Source of the DNA: Pyrus communis
Taxonomy: Eukaryota > Streptophyta > Magnoliopsida > Rosales > Rosaceae
Length of the DNA stretch: 64,000 nt
Assembly: GCF_963583255.1 (NCBI RefSeq)
Contig: NC_084807.1
Span: forward strand, 18,287,072-18,351,071
Reading direction: 5' to 3'
Below are positions 46,545 to 59,435 of the stretch, piece after piece. Position 1 is the first letter of the stretch; every line of letters begins with the position of its first letter. The notes below the pieces were generated by a model, which saw nothing but the letters and a program-made list of their open reading frames with translations, was not told the origin of the DNA and did not search any database. A program made the position numbers and the translations under genes.

Positions 46545-48541
46545 ATATTTATGCAACTTTGTTAGCCTATTTCCTTGCATTTACTCAGTTAGTTTATATA
46601 TTTTCGTGTGTTTGTAGGTTCAATTGGCTAAAGTGGTAAGAAAAGGCAATTTGGAGCATTTTAGAGTAGTTTTGGGCTTGGAATGGATAGCACATGAATG
46701 GAGTAAGGTGGATGGACGAATTTGAAGTTCAAGAAGGGCTAAGAATATGCTAAAGAGATGGAAGAATTAATTCAAGACAAAGAAGATATGGAGCATAGCA
46801 AGAAAGAAGGAACATGAGTCAAAATACCTTATTTTGTCTTAGCCAATCCTAATCCTACACTACTTTAATTCCAGCTACTAGGGGAATCCCTAATTATATT
46901 AGGACACCTAAATATATGACTCTAGAAGCCTTAATCCTAATTCTACAAGGATGCCGCACCTATCCCTTCTAGAAAACCCATTCCTTACCGTGCACTCCAT
47001 CCCCTTTCCCTCTAGGATCCTGGCACACATTTCTTTCCCTTTTCCTCTTAGATTCTGATTTTAATTAGCCTTTTTCCTTGTGAATTTGGATTGCAAATCC
47101 TTCTCCAAAATTAATTAGGGTTTCTCCCTTTAAATAAATGTTTTCTGCCACACAAAAAAAAGAGCACTCATCCATCTTTCACCACAATTCACAACCCCAT
47201 CCACCACACACTTTAACATAATTTCAGAGCCAAACACCTTTGTGCCGCAACTTTGCAAGGAAGGAGAGGATAGCTTGGAGTCGTACATGCTATTCAAGAC
47301 TTTTTGGATTGTTGGAGCGTTTCTAGGTGTATTCAATCTTTTGTTTTCAATGTTTAAATTTAATTGTACTTGTTTAATTGCAAACATGAGGAGCTAAACT
47401 CGTTTTAGCTAGAGGAGAATTCAAAGCCATGAACATATATGTGATATGAATTGATTTCCTCCAATTATTGTTTCATAAATCGTGAATGCAATTTGCTTAA
47501 CTGTTTGATTGATAACTTATTCTTGTATCTTAATTGAGGGTGCACACTTAGTTTGCATGCATGAATTTGATGCTAAAATATAAGGGATTTTCACCTAATC
47601 GTTATGAACTTATATTTGCAAGTAGTGGAGGTCGCTAGTCACGATCGTGTTAAGTAAATTCCTAGCAAGAGTATCATGCTTTTCATAGTTACGAATGCCA
47701 TGTCAATGCTTATGATTTTCATAGAACTTAATGATCTTTGATATGTATCTCTATCATGCTGTTCATATAGGGAACTTGATAACAATAATTTGATTGCGTC
47801 GCTGAGTCTAATTCAATGAAATTAGGAAAATCTGAGAGTTAATTTGTGCAGTTCACAATTAATTTGGGGCATTGTCATTCATGGTTTATTGGAATAATAA
47901 TTGGAAATCGATTTGTATGTGTATGTGTCATGTGTGGAGAATGACCCTCTAGCTAGCTTATCACCCATCAATTCACTCTAAATTCGTACCCTTTATTTAA
48001 TAGGAAAGCTAATGAAAAGGGCTTGAAAACTTTGAGTTTTAATGATAAAGACAAAATAAAGGGTAAAGTGAATAGTATCAGGATTGACTTTTTAGTGTAA
48101 AAATGTGGTTTTTCGTTAAAGTGAACACTACTGTGGGCATTTTGTTAAAACTGCCTTATTTAATTTCTGTAACTTGTTTGTTTAAGTTTTAAATTCGTCA
48201 AAACCAATCCCCCCCCTTTTATATTTCGTGTTTTATTTAGCTAGGACCTATTTAAATATGTTTCTTTTAGTGTTTTGAGTCAAAGTTAAGTTAGAATTCG
48301 TCCAAAGTCACCCTTAGTTTCTGTTTTGAGTCAATTTGCTTGTTTTGTGCTGTTTTGAGTCATTCTAGTTTGTTTTGAGTCATTAGAGTCTAGTTTTCTA
48401 TTTTTTAGTCTAGTTTAGTGTTTTAGAGTTTAAAATTGAGAGATTAGCATCCCTTCTAAACCCCGCCCTATAACGATCCCTATTTATTCATACTACTAGA
48501 TAAAAAGGGCTTAAGTTTGTGTGCTATTTTATATCACTTCA
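46545..48541 (+). mobile_element. LTR of the Gypsy family, plus orientation
   Basis: Matches the LTR at 48690-50440 in inverted orientation, from about tatttatgcaactttgttag to gagtttaaaattgagagatt, and ends tatatcacttca. The TG start is degraded, so the left border is approximate. It has no internal region of its own next to it. It contains the 154-bp MITE at 48002-48155, absent from the other LTR. Confidence 0.75.
48002..48155 (+). repeat. 154-bp MITE, copy with perfect 9-bp TSD
   Basis: Starts aggaaagctaatgaaaaggg and ends gcattttgttaaaactgcc. Flanked by TTATTTAAT on both sides (47993-48001, 48156-48164). The homologous position in the inverted partner LTR (near 48950) is empty. A 9-bp duplication fits the Mutator superfamily. 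Confidence 0.85.
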
Positions 48542-48689
48542 AATTTTTGTTTCATGAAACTACTGCCATGTCAATGCTAAAACTATTGCCAAGAGCAAAT
48601 TCCACGCATGATACTGTCTTTAATTGTGAATGCTTTTCCTGGCAAGAGTAAATTTCACGTATGATACTTTCTTCTAATCCGTTGCTAAT

Positions 48690-50440
48690 CTCTCAATTTT
48701 AAACTCTAAAACACTAAACTAGACTCAAAAATAGAAAACTAGACTCTAATGACTCGAAACAAACTAGAATGACTCAAAACAGCACAAAACAAGCAAATTG
48801 ACTCAAAATAGAAACTAAGGGTAACTTTGGACGAATTTTGACTTCACTTGATTCAAAACACTAATAAAAACAAATTAAAATAGGTTCTAACTAAGTAAAC
48901 ACAAAATATTAAAAGGGGAGTTGGTTTTGACGAATTTAAAACTTAAACAAAGTAAATTGATACGAATTTGGGTTGAATTGATGGGTGAAAGGTTAGTTGG
49001 AGGGTTCTTCTCCACACATGACACATATGCATACAAATCAATTTCCAATTATTATTCCAATAAACCATGAATGACAATGCCCCAAATTAATTGTGAACTG
49101 CACAAATTAACTCTCAGATTTCCCTAATTTCATTGAATTGGACTCAGGGACGCAATCAAATTATTCTTATCAAGTTCCCTATATGAACAACATGATAGAT
49201 ATACATATCAAAGATCATTAAGTTTTATGAAAATCATAAGCATTGACAAGGCATTCGTAACTACGAAAAGCATGATACTCTTGCTAGGAATTTACTTAAC
49301 ACAATCGTGACTAGCGGCCTCCACTACTTATAAATATAAGTTCATAACGATTAGGTGAAATTCCCTTATATTTTAGCATCAAATTCATGCATGCAAACTA
49401 AGTATGCATCCTTAATCAACATACAAGAATAAGTTATCAATCAAACAGTTAAGTAAATCACATTCACGTTTTACGAAACAATAATTGGATGAAATCAATT
49501 TATATCACATATATGTTCATGGCTTTGAATTCTCCCCTAGCTAAAACAAGTTTAGCTCCTCGTGTTTGCAATTAAACACGTACAATTAAATTTAAACATT
49601 GAAAACAAAAGATTGAATACACCTAGAAACGCTCCAACAATCCAAAAAGTCTTGAATGGCAGGTACGACTCCAAGTTATCCTCTCCTTCCTTGCAAAGTT
49701 GTGGCACAAAGGTGTTTGTCTCTGAAATTAGGTTAAAGTGTATTGTGGATGGGGTGGTGCAAATTATGGCGAGATATGGATGAGTGGTCCCTCTTTTGTG
49801 TGGAAGAAAACATTTATTTAAAGAGAGAAACCTTAATAATTAATTTTGGAGAAGGATTTGCAATCGAAATCCACAAGGAAAAAGGCTAATTAAAATTAGA
49901 ATTCAAGAGGGAAAAGGGAAAGAAGATGCGGCAGGATCCTAAAGGAAAAGGGGAAGGAGTGCACGGCAAGGAAATTGGTTTTCTAGAAGGAATAGGTGCG
50001 GCACCTTGTATAATTAGGATTAAGCCTTCTAGAATCATATATTTAGGTGTCCTAATATAATTAGGGATCCCCCTAGCAACTGGAACTTAAGTAGTGTAGG
50101 ATTAGGATTGGCTAAGACAAAATAAGCTAGTTTGGCTCATATACCTTCTTTCTTTGTTAAGCTCCAAATCTTCTTTGTCTTAAATTAATTCTTCCATCTC
50201 TTTGGCATATTCTTAGCCCTTCTTGAACTTCAAATTTGTCCATCCATCTTGCTCCATGCATGTGATATCTATTCCAAGCCCAAAACTGCTCTAAAATGCT
50301 CCAAATTGCCTTTTCTTGCCACTTTAGCCAATTGAACCTACAAACACACAAAAATAGCTTAAATCACTATAATAAATAGAAACTAACTCACTAAATGCAA
50401 GGAAATAAGCTAACAAAGTCACACAAATATGCTCCCATCA
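48690..50440 (-). repeat. 3' LTR of the minus-strand Gypsy element (end truncated)
   Basis: On the minus strand it begins TGATGGGAGCATATTTGTGT right after the polypurine tract aagtgtgggggaatt (50441-50455). It follows the plus-strand LTR in mirror image until gattagc near 48690, short of the TG...CA end. Between 48542 and 48690 lies scrambled LTR-like sequence (caagagcaaattccacgcat and caagagtaaatttcacgtat direct repeats). Confidence 0.8.
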
Positions 50441-52300
50441 AATTCCCCCACACTTAGCTTTTGCTAGTCCTCGAGCAAAACAAAACAAACAAAACACAAT
50501 CTAGACCTTCCAACATTTACCTCAGGGATTTTCAATGAAACATGACATATTAAAAATCACTATTCCCACATATTTTAGCCATCCCTACTCTTGAGTAAAC
50601 ACTTAACCATAGTCACCACTAACTAGCTCGCATTTAATCAATTAAAACAACATTTTAAAAGTAGTAACATACCTTAGAGAATTCCCTCAATTCCTCACCG
50701 GATATACTCTCTATTTTCACATAGATTTTCTTACTACACTCCCTATACTAGGTATATGTGAGAAGATTGATATTATAACAAAGAAAGCACTTTCTGGAAT
50801 TATTGATATGAACATGTATATGATCTCATGAACGGGATGTCACTACTTAGAAGTGAGAACCAGAGATTCCATATGCTCATACCAATTTCAAACTCCACAT
50901 ATTTAAACACATAACAATCAAGATAGAAGTCTAAGGGTTGTAACGGGGCTAAGGTATTGGCTAACAAAGAAAGGTAAAGGATAAACAAGGGTTCTTAAAG
51001 CAATAGTAAGCAAAGTAATGAAATAAATACTTAGAATTCACTTTTGAATGCAGAAACCAACTTTAAACACCCATTGAAGATTCACACAACAACTAGGGCC
51101 AGATTCAAACTTTTGGACCCTTTCTTCAACAACCAATACTTATGAATTCATTCTCACTTATTTCTCAACTCTTTTTCTTCTTTTTCACGTTTTTTTTTAA
51201 TATATTTCCAACGAGAAACCTTCCCCCACACTTGTTTTTCTGCATAATGTAGATCAAAAGAATTCCCTCTTAGTCATGCTCCACTATTCTTTAAGAACAA
51301 GGGTATGGATAGTCCTATTCTAGGCTAGGTAATGATAATGCGGCTAACAAAGAAAATAGGCTAAATAAGGATTAAAGGGGTTAAACCTACAATACAAATG
51401 CAAAGGGATAAGACTTTTTGGCTCTGGTTTAACTAAACAACTTCATCTTATTGTATGTTATGCAATCAATTTTAATCTTTGAATGAAACGGGCATGAGTT
51501 CTAGTATTTGGATCTATAATGATGAAAACGCATTCTAAGTACAAACCAAGCAAAGAAACAATGAGATCATGCAACTACTTTAGAAAACAAAAAAATCACA
51601 GATTAATAACTCTCCAAATAAAGTTTAGGCTCAAGTTTCTCAGGGTTGTAGCGTTAGTTTGAGTTCCTTCCTTCAAGCATGTTGCAAAAACTGATTTTTT
51701 TTTTTTTCCCTTTTGTGATTACATGTGAATTCGTAAACGACAACTACAACTAAGCATAAACCAAAGAGCAAATCAAACTTCCATCCATGTTTGTAACTTT
51801 CTTTAACAGTCATGCAATTAAAAACCAAATCCTCATCATTGTGTTGGAAGGTACCCTAAGACACAACAAATATAAAAAATGACTCTTCATGGGTTTTTCA
51901 AAGCCTTTTCGAAAAAAAAATTTCAAAATTTTCGGATTTTCTGTTATAGGGCACATTAAAACACTCCAAAACACAATAAAACAGTGAGTAACAACTTTTA
52001 GAAGTGATAGGTGATAAAATTCAAAAATAAGTTATGAAAGCATCTATTTACCCCCCCCCCCCCCCACACTTAAACCAAACATTGTCCTCAATGTTTCAAA
52101 CATAGACTCACACACAAACAATCAGACAACACAACTAACAAATATGAAAATTATGGCAAAGTAAAAGCAATAAAGAGTAGGGTTAAGGAACACAAATCTG
52201 GTTTTTGGAGTCGGAGATTCCTAGGTCTTCTTTATTTGAATGCATGGGTTGCCTCCCAAGAAGCGCTTGCTTTAACGTCTTCTAGTCGGGTGATACCTCC
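50441..52300 (-). other. 3' non-coding part of the Gypsy element
   Basis: About 1.85 kb between the end of pol and the LTR, without conserved coding. It holds a C15 run (52051-52065; G run on the coding strand, polypurine-like) next to cacacttaaacc, and a second cccccacacttagc before the LTR. Long 3' non-coding regions are usual in Athila-like elements. Confidence 0.6.
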
Positions 52301-52302
52301 AT

Positions 52303-53530
52303 TCAAGCTTCACTAGGACCTACGACATGGATGGGTACATCCTCCATGACATGCTCCTCAAAATACTCATAGTAAGGCTTCAAATGGTGTCCGTTCACTT
52401 TGAATTCTTGTCCGGTCTTTAATATTTGAATTTGGACTGCACCATAAGAAAAAACATGAATAACAACAAAAGGACCAATCCATTTAGAATGTAACTTACA
52501 TGGAAACAATCGAAGGTGGGAGTTGAAAAGTAACACTTTCTGCCCTTTTGAGAATGTCTTGCTACGAATCATCTTGTCATGGAATGCCTTTGTTTTCTCC
52601 TTGTAAATACGAGTGTTCTTATAAGCCTCATTCCTAATCTCCTCAAGCTCATTCAATTGAAGTTACCTATGAAGTCCAGCCACATCTATGTCCATATTGA
52701 AAGTTTTGACTGCCCAATGTGCTTTGTGTTCTAATTCCACGGGAAGATGGCATGGTTTCCCATAGATGAGCCGAAATGGAGACATCCCAATTAGTGTTTT
52801 GTAAGCTGTACGATACACCCACAATGCATCATCCAAACGTAAACTCCAATCCTTTCGAGTTGGCCCAACTGTCTTCTCCAAAATCTGCTTGATTTCTCGA
52901 TTAGAAACCTTGGCTTGCCCACTTGTTTGAGGATAATAAGGTGTTGAAACCTTATATGTGACGTTATACTTCTTGAGCAGCGCCTCAATGGTTCGATTAC
53001 AAAAATGGGAACCCTCATCACTTATTGGCACTCTCGGTATCCCAAATCTGGAAAAAATGTTAGTTTTGACAAAATCTGCAACCACTTTGGAATCATTGGT
53101 ACGTGTGGCTTTGCTTCCACCCATTTTGATACATAATTAACCGCAAGTAAAATATAATTGAACCCATGAGATGAAGAAAAAAGACCCATGAAATCAATGC
53201 CCAAACATCAAAAATCTCAACAGAAAAGATAGGGTTTTGCAGCATTTGATATTTTACACCTATATTGCCCGTTCTTTGACAACGATCACAAGTCATACAA
53301 AAAGTTCTATCATCCTTAAAGATAGTAGGCCAATAAAATCCACATTCTAACACTTTAAGGGATGTGCGTTGTGTGCCAAAATGACCTTTACATGCATAAG
53401 TGTGACAGAAAGTTAAAATTGAATTAAACTCAGAATTGTGCACACCTATGAAGAATCTAATTAGAGTAATATTTCCACAAGTATGGGTCATCCCACACAT
53501 AAAATCATACATCCTTTTTGAGTTTATCAC
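52303..53530 (-). pseudogene. Gypsy integrase region
   Basis: In order on the minus strand: the zinc-binding domain in 53530-53093 (CKGHFGTQRTSLKVLECGFYW...CMTCDRCQRTGNI), the core start GIDFMGLFSSSHGFNYILLA (53200), [17 protein letters not shown] (usual DGGSHF altered to DEGSHF), [20 protein letters not shown] and the C-terminal part with [20 protein letters not shown] and WIGPFVV down to 52303. Three frames are used, so there are at least two shifts. The order and motifs are typical of OTA/Athila-Tat Gypsy elements. Confidence 0.88.
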
Positions 53531-54830
53531 GTTGGTGCTTATTTAGGCTGCTTGGAACTTGTTTAGTCACTAAATAATTCACCAAATCAGCATACCATGG
53601 TTCACTTACCTCAATGGTCAGCAATTGCTCATCTGGGAACGTTTCTTGGATAGGTAGTGACTCTTCATTGTGCACCAAACGGCTTAAGTGGTCAGCCACC
53701 ACGTTTTCACTTCCTTTCTTATCCCGAATTTCAATATCAAGCTCTTGGAGTAGAAGCATCCAGCAAATTAGCCTTGGCTTGGCCTTTTTCTTGGTGAGTA
53801 AGTACTTTAACGTTGCATGGTTAGAATAAACAATAACTTTAATGCCAAGTAAATAAGAACGAAACTTATCTAAAGCAAACACAAGAGCAAGAAGTTCTTT
53901 TTCAGTGGTGGAGTAGTTCAATTGAGCGTCATTCAAGGTCCGGGATGCATAATAGATGACATGTGGCTGCTTGTTCCTCCTTTGGCCTAAAATAGCTCCT
54001 ATTGCATAATCAAAGGCATCGTATATGAGCTTAAAAGAAAGACTCCAATCTAGTGGAACTATGATGGGGGCTGAAGTTAGCATTTCCTTGAGGTGATTTA
54101 AGGCCTTCTCACATGCTTCATCGAACATAAATGGCACATCCTTTTGTAAGAGTCGGCATAGAGGTGTAGAGATCTTCGAGAAATTTTTGATAAAACGTCT
54201 ATAGAATCCTGTATGTCCAAGAAAAGAACGAATCTCTCTCACCGAAGTAGGAGAGGGTAAGTAGCGTACAAGATCTATTTTCGATTTATCAACCTCAATT
54301 CTCTTTTCTGAAATCATGTGACCCAAAACTATGCCTTGTTTTACCATGAAATGACATTTTTCCCAATTTAAAACAAAGTTAGTTTCAATGCATTGTTTCA
54401 AGATTAAAGTGAGATTAGCTAAGCAATCATTAAACGAGTCACCAAAAACACTAAAATCATCCATGAAAACTTCAACAATCTTCTCAACAAAATCTGAAAA
54501 AAATACTTACCATGCATCTTTGAAAGGTGGCTGGTGCATTACATAAACCAAATGGCATTCGATGATAAGCAAAAGTACCAAATGGACAAGTAAAAGTGGT
54601 CTTTTCTTGATCATCTAGAGCTATAACAATCTGATTATATCCCGAATAACCATCAAGAAAACTATAAAAAGAATGACCAGCTAACCTTTCAAGCATTTGG
54701 TCAATGAACGACAAAGGGAAGTGATCTTTCCTTGTGGTGGCGTTGAGCTTCCCATAGTCAATGCAAACTCTCCAACCTGTTTGGATATAGGTGGGCACAA
54801 GCTCGTTCTCTTCATTCTTTACCACAGTGA
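53505..54830 (-). pseudogene. Gypsy reverse transcriptase / RNase H region
   Basis: RT starts in frame 54825-54484 (WRVCIDYGKLNATTRKDHFP, FLDGYSGYNQI, MPFGLCNAPATFQRCM). A T-run length change near 54497 shifts the frame just before the catalytic box, which continues as [11 protein letters not shown] in frame 54464-53505. There the RNase H reads [14 protein letters not shown] and [20 protein letters not shown], ending VVADHLSRL. Apart from the shift, this part is well kept. Confidence 0.9.
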
Positions 54831-54867
54831 CTCCAGATTTCTTTGGAACAACTTGAACCGGTGAAAC

Positions 54868-56597
54868 CTAACGACTATCCAAAATTGGATAAATCACTCC
54901 ACAATCAAGAAGCTTGATAATCTCATTCTTCACAACTTCCATTATTGGAGGGTTGAGTCGACGTTGAGTCTCTCGAGTTGGTTTAGCCCCCTCCTCTAGA
55001 AGTATGCGATGCATGCATATTGTAGGACTTATCCCCTTAATATCGGCCAAGGTCCATCCAATGGCTGTTTTGTACTCTTTCAACACCCAAACTAGTTTTT
55101 CCTCCTCCAATGCCGTGAGTGATGAAGAAACTATGACGAGCAGAGTCTCTTTATCTCCCAAGAAGACATACTTCAAATGATTTGATAACGGTTTAAGCTC
55201 AAGGGAAGGTGCCTGAATCATTAAGGGTAACAACTTATTAGTAGAAACGGGAATGGAATTGGGATTGGAGAGTTACCAATATGTTATGGCAAGGACTCAA
55301 GGGCAGCCATCATCTCCACTTCTTCACAATTGGGCACAGCAAGGGAATTCTTATGCATGCCGTGAGTGTGCTTAGGTTCTGTCCTTTGTTCTTTGAGTCT
55401 CATTCCTTTTATAATGGTTGTATCAAGGGTATCCTCATTTAGGTCTTCAAGATATTCCTGCACCAATGAATCATTATATCAATAGAAAAATAAGAATGAT
55501 CATCAATAGGATACCTTATGGCTTTAGAAATATTGAAATCAATAATGTCGCCATCAAATTCCATTGTCAATGTCCCTCTGAACACATCAATCTTGGTACG
55601 AGCTGTTTTCATGAATGGTCTTCCAAGTAGGATCGGCAAAGGAGGAGAATGGGTTGAATCTTCCATGTCAAGCACATAAAATTCCGCTAGAAATATCAAG
55701 TGGTTAACCTGCACCAAAACATCTTCCAAAACTCCTTTCGGATATGCATTAGAACGATCAGCTAATTGAATAATAACTCTATCATTTTTCAGCTCTCCTA
55801 AGTTTATAGATGCATAAATAGAATAAGGCATGACATTAATGGATGCACCTAGGTTAAGCATCGCATGTTCAAACTTAGTATTGCCAATAACACAAGGGAT
55901 TATGAAACTACCTGGATCTTTGCATGTAGGGGGTAGTTTCCTTTGTAAAACTGCTGAAACATTCTCACTTACCCTTACAACTTCCTTGTTCGAAATCCTC
56001 TTCCTTGTTATGCAAAGTTCTTTCAAAAAGTTAGCATGCTTTGGAACTTGCTTGATTGCAACAAGGAGCAGGATATTGACTTGCACCTTTCTAAACATCT
56101 CAAGAATGTCCTTGTCATTCTCTTCTTTCTTAGATTGCATAAATCTGCGAGGGAAAGGCACACTTGGTGGAATAGGGTTAGAATTAACCAAACTTGGACC
56201 TAACTTACCTGAATTGGATGGTTTAGGGTCCCTAGAAGGCTGTGGCAAAGGTTGTTCTACCCTTGCCGTGGCCTTGTCTTTTTCCTCCTCCTCATGCAAC
56301 AGCTTTTCATCTTCCTTTTGGCTTGATTTGGATTGTTGTGGGTCGGTTCCAACTTCCTTTCCATTTCTTAATGTGATAACCTTGGCAGTTTTGAAATCCT
56401 TCTCTTCTTTCTTCAATTTGTCCACCTCTTTAGCTTGATTTTACATCTCTTTGGTTTGATTTTGTACTCTCTACGTCAAAGAGGTGAGTAATTGAATAAC
56501 TTTATCATTATCCAAAGACATACCTGAATTTGGTTGGGTCGGAGGTGGTTGAGGTTGCATTGGTGCAAATGGCCTTTGAAATATCCTAAGGGGTGGC
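54868..56597 (-). pseudogene. Gypsy gag (3' part) and protease region
   Basis: A 328-codon frame (56425-55439) has KVITLRNGKEV, typical of Athila-like gag, then the protease MLNLGASINVMPYSIYASIN. The usual catalytic DLGA is NLGA here (55853-55855 encodes Asn). VIIQLADRSNAYPKGVLEDV follows, then PILLGRPFMKTARTKIDV. Linker frames 55466-55284 and 55233-54868 (LKEYKTAIGWTLADIKGISP) lead to RT. Upstream the element stops at about 56597, so most of gag and the 5' LTR are missing. Confidence 0.85.
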
Positions 56598-56640
56598 TCT
56601 AGCAGCTGGAACTTAAGTAGTGTAGGATTAGGATTAGGAT
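56598..56640 (-). repeat. Shard of Gypsy LTR at the truncated end
   Basis: agcagctggaacttaagtag and tgtaggattaggatt match the LTR interior at 50082-50118. It abuts the broken gag, the scar of an internal deletion. Confidence 0.7.
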
Positions 56641-58530
56641 TAGAATACATTAAGGGGATGGCGGAGTGGACTAAGCCTCACAATGGACTAGCAATAATAT
56701 GATTCAAATTCGCCCATGATAAGAATTGAACCTAAAATATTTTACTTACAAATGAAAAAGAATACCAATAAACCGATATTTAAAACAGAGTTTTGGTTGT
56801 CTTACAGCACCTCTAGCTTGGAGATGCTCTAATAAAAGCCATTAGATTATTTGATCTAGTAACTCTCATTTAGTAGTGTAAAAGCCCTAGAAAAATATTG
56901 TAACATACAATGGGATGCTACTTATGCATGCATTCCAGAAAACAGGCCTAAATCCAAATAGTACATCAAACCCAATACTGTGGTCGTCTAAAACCGCCAA
57001 AAAGCGGCCTCAGAAGAAAATAGAAACCTGTAAAGTGACCGCATTTGAGATGTCGGAGATGACCGGTCACAAGTCGAAAAACCGCATTGATGTTCATCCA
57101 CTTGTATTTCAATTTGTGGTGTGTCAATTCGTGTTTCGTGTTACATTGATTTTTTTTTTCATGGCATACATGTCTCTACACGCATGCATTTTATTTCTCT
57201 AGTGTGTATCAGATTTCAAATTATTGGTTCAGAAATCGAATCAAATTTAGATGTTATGACACAAATCAAATTTGTACTTTAATAATCTTAACATCTCTCT
57301 CAATGTATGGATGTGTGTGTTTGTTGAGGATTGTGATTTTTTTCGTTTTGACAAACCCTAAAGCCCGATGGATGAATAGTTTTAGTGTGCATTGAACTTG
57401 CTTGCCTTATATCCCTCTATCCTGTTGTGGCAATGTGTTCACCAATGTCATATCTGTTTAAATTCCGGAAGGGCGGTTCCTGTGCCAGGTTCGTGTTCAA
57501 GCAGTCCTGTTCTTTTTTTTTTTTTTTTTTTTGAACAATGATATTTTTTACACTAATTGTTGATGTAAATTTCCGTCATCTCTAACTTTATCGAAAATGC
57601 ACTTGCAACACAATCATCGTCTTTGATCAAGGACCTAAACCTCACGCGCCCACGAGGTGGAGGGGGGGTTAGGCCAATGGATATCTGATGCCTAAATTAG
57701 TTTTTCTAAAAAAGAGTAAGTGTTTAGGGCTTTTAGGGGTAGCAAAAGTTTACCGAAATTTGTTAAAATTAGGGGTATATATAGGGGAGTGGCTAGCCAT
57801 GGTGTTAGAGTTTTTCTCTACACATGACAGCATCCTACTGGTCAAAGTTTATGGAGAAATATTCTCAAAATATTAAATAGGAAATAATATCTTGAGATAA
57901 TAGAGTAACTATCCCTAATTGATGTCGTATTTAGCTGCAATGTGTGAGCTACGCATGGGAGTATTTGAGAAGCCTGCCCATTTAATGAGGGCAATCTTGT
58001 GTTTCTTGAGCAAAGGTTCACATGTTGCCTCTAGAATTTTTTAGATTATTTTAGGCTCCACACTAATGTCATTTTTCTTTTTGTAATTTCCATCCCGATA
58101 GTGGATCTCGAAATGTGAATATTTAGGTGGTAAGGGATGCATTTAGTATGCCTTTCGTGGTTAGTTAATATAAAAATTAATCTTGTTCTTGTTAGTTTTC
58201 TGTCAGTTACATGTGTGTTGCTTACTCTGTAAGTAATCACCCAGATTCAATTCGAAATGGCTCAAAAGAAAATCATTTTTCCAGAATTTATTCCTGGTTT
58301 AGTTCTTTATACATCATATTATTCTGCCTGTTTTTAGTCATGTTTGGCCGTGAGTTTGCATGTTTTGGTATTGCATACCGGAAATTGGTATCCTGTTCAT
58401 GTGATTAGAGCTATAAGATTTTGATTCATTTGGTGGAGAATTTTGTCAGAATCCACGTTCGTCAACTAGAACCCGCAGCAAGGTAGCTTGTGTATGATTG
58501 AACATCTTATCAGAAAATTCAATTATATTG
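56641..58530. other. Intergenic, no gene recognised
   Basis: AT-rich, with a T-run at 57512-57532 and (G)n at 57661-57668. Small open frames here have no family resemblance. Confidence 0.4.
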
Positions 58531-58718
58531 GGAGAAGGATTCTCTCCCTTGCTAGTCTCTCTCCTTTCCTTCCTTCCTATTTGAATGGTTACGGTTAAGC
58601 TACATCAACGTTTTGTAATAACTTTTTAATAGTTAGAAGAAGACAAAAAGTAATCTGTGAGACGAGGGAAGGGAGAGGGATGAGAGGGAGGGAATAGGAG
58701 GGGAAAGAATCCTACTCC
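58531..58718. repeat. 188-bp Mutator-type MITE
   Basis: TIRs: left ggagaaggattctctccc, right gggaaagaatcctactcc (inverted). Flanked by a perfect 9-bp duplication ATTATATTG (58522-58530, 58719-58727). The interior is CT-rich on the left and GA-rich on the right, so it folds on itself. Confidence 0.88.
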
Positions 58719-58727
58719 ATTATATTG

Positions 58728-59435
58728 TGCGTTGCTGAACATCTTATTTGAAAAATTCTATTATACTTGAGGGTATTCTCTAAGGGTTTTCACCGTTAAA
58801 TCTTAATCATTATATGATTGCTCCAAGATCTAACAACCAAAAGTTCCGAAATAGAAAATAACCAGAGCATACTAGACAATTCACTTCTTATCTATCTGTT
58901 TCGCTTTCTGTATGCCCAGACTCAAGTGTATCACAACTGCATGTTTCTTGTTGGGATCTAGTTCCTCTACTTGTATTTTCTCGACTTTTAATCTTAGTCA
59001 TGCTTTGTAAACGTAAAGAGAAGATGAATGCATAATACTTTTTCAGGCGTGTCAGGTCACATCCATGGATTCGAACCTAAATTTGAGTAGGGCCAAAACA
59101 AGCGCAGTAGACTTTAATCCCAACTCATAAGATTTTCTTACAAATAGATAAGAGTCTGTGACAGGATAACACAATAAAGCGTGTTTGTGTCGTCAATGCG
59201 AATATGGTAAAAGCAAGGAATGAAACAGAGAGGAAGAAAGGAACAATAATTTGACAACAATTATCTAAAAGAAGCTAAATCAGCCTCAAATATTACCAAT
59301 CATCCATTTCTCTAAATATGCACAAACAACCACACACAGACTCAAATAAATAATAGAGGAAAAAGGAAAAAACCACCACCATTTTCTCTTTTTTTTTTTT
59401 TTTTTTTTAACTAATTAATCTAAAAAGAATCCAAC
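58728..59435. other. Intergenic and 3' UTR of the arabinogalactan peptide gene
   Basis: The segment gctgaacatcttatttgaaaaattc (58734-58758) repeats gattgaacatcttatcagaaaattc (58496-58520) on the other side of the MITE, a direct repeat that predates it. A T run at 59391-59408 lies just after the gene on its own strand (as A's). Confidence 0.45.

Noticed and set aside
47130..47387. Open frame repeated in mirror image at 49562-49783
   Set aside because: It lies within the two inverted LTRs of the Gypsy family. Short, no known domain, explained by the LTR duplication.
56623..56643. Telomere-like ggattaggattaggattag
   Set aside because: The unit is ggatta, not the plant telomere TTTAGGG. It has only three copies and derives from the Gypsy LTR, where a shorter form occurs at 50098-50112.
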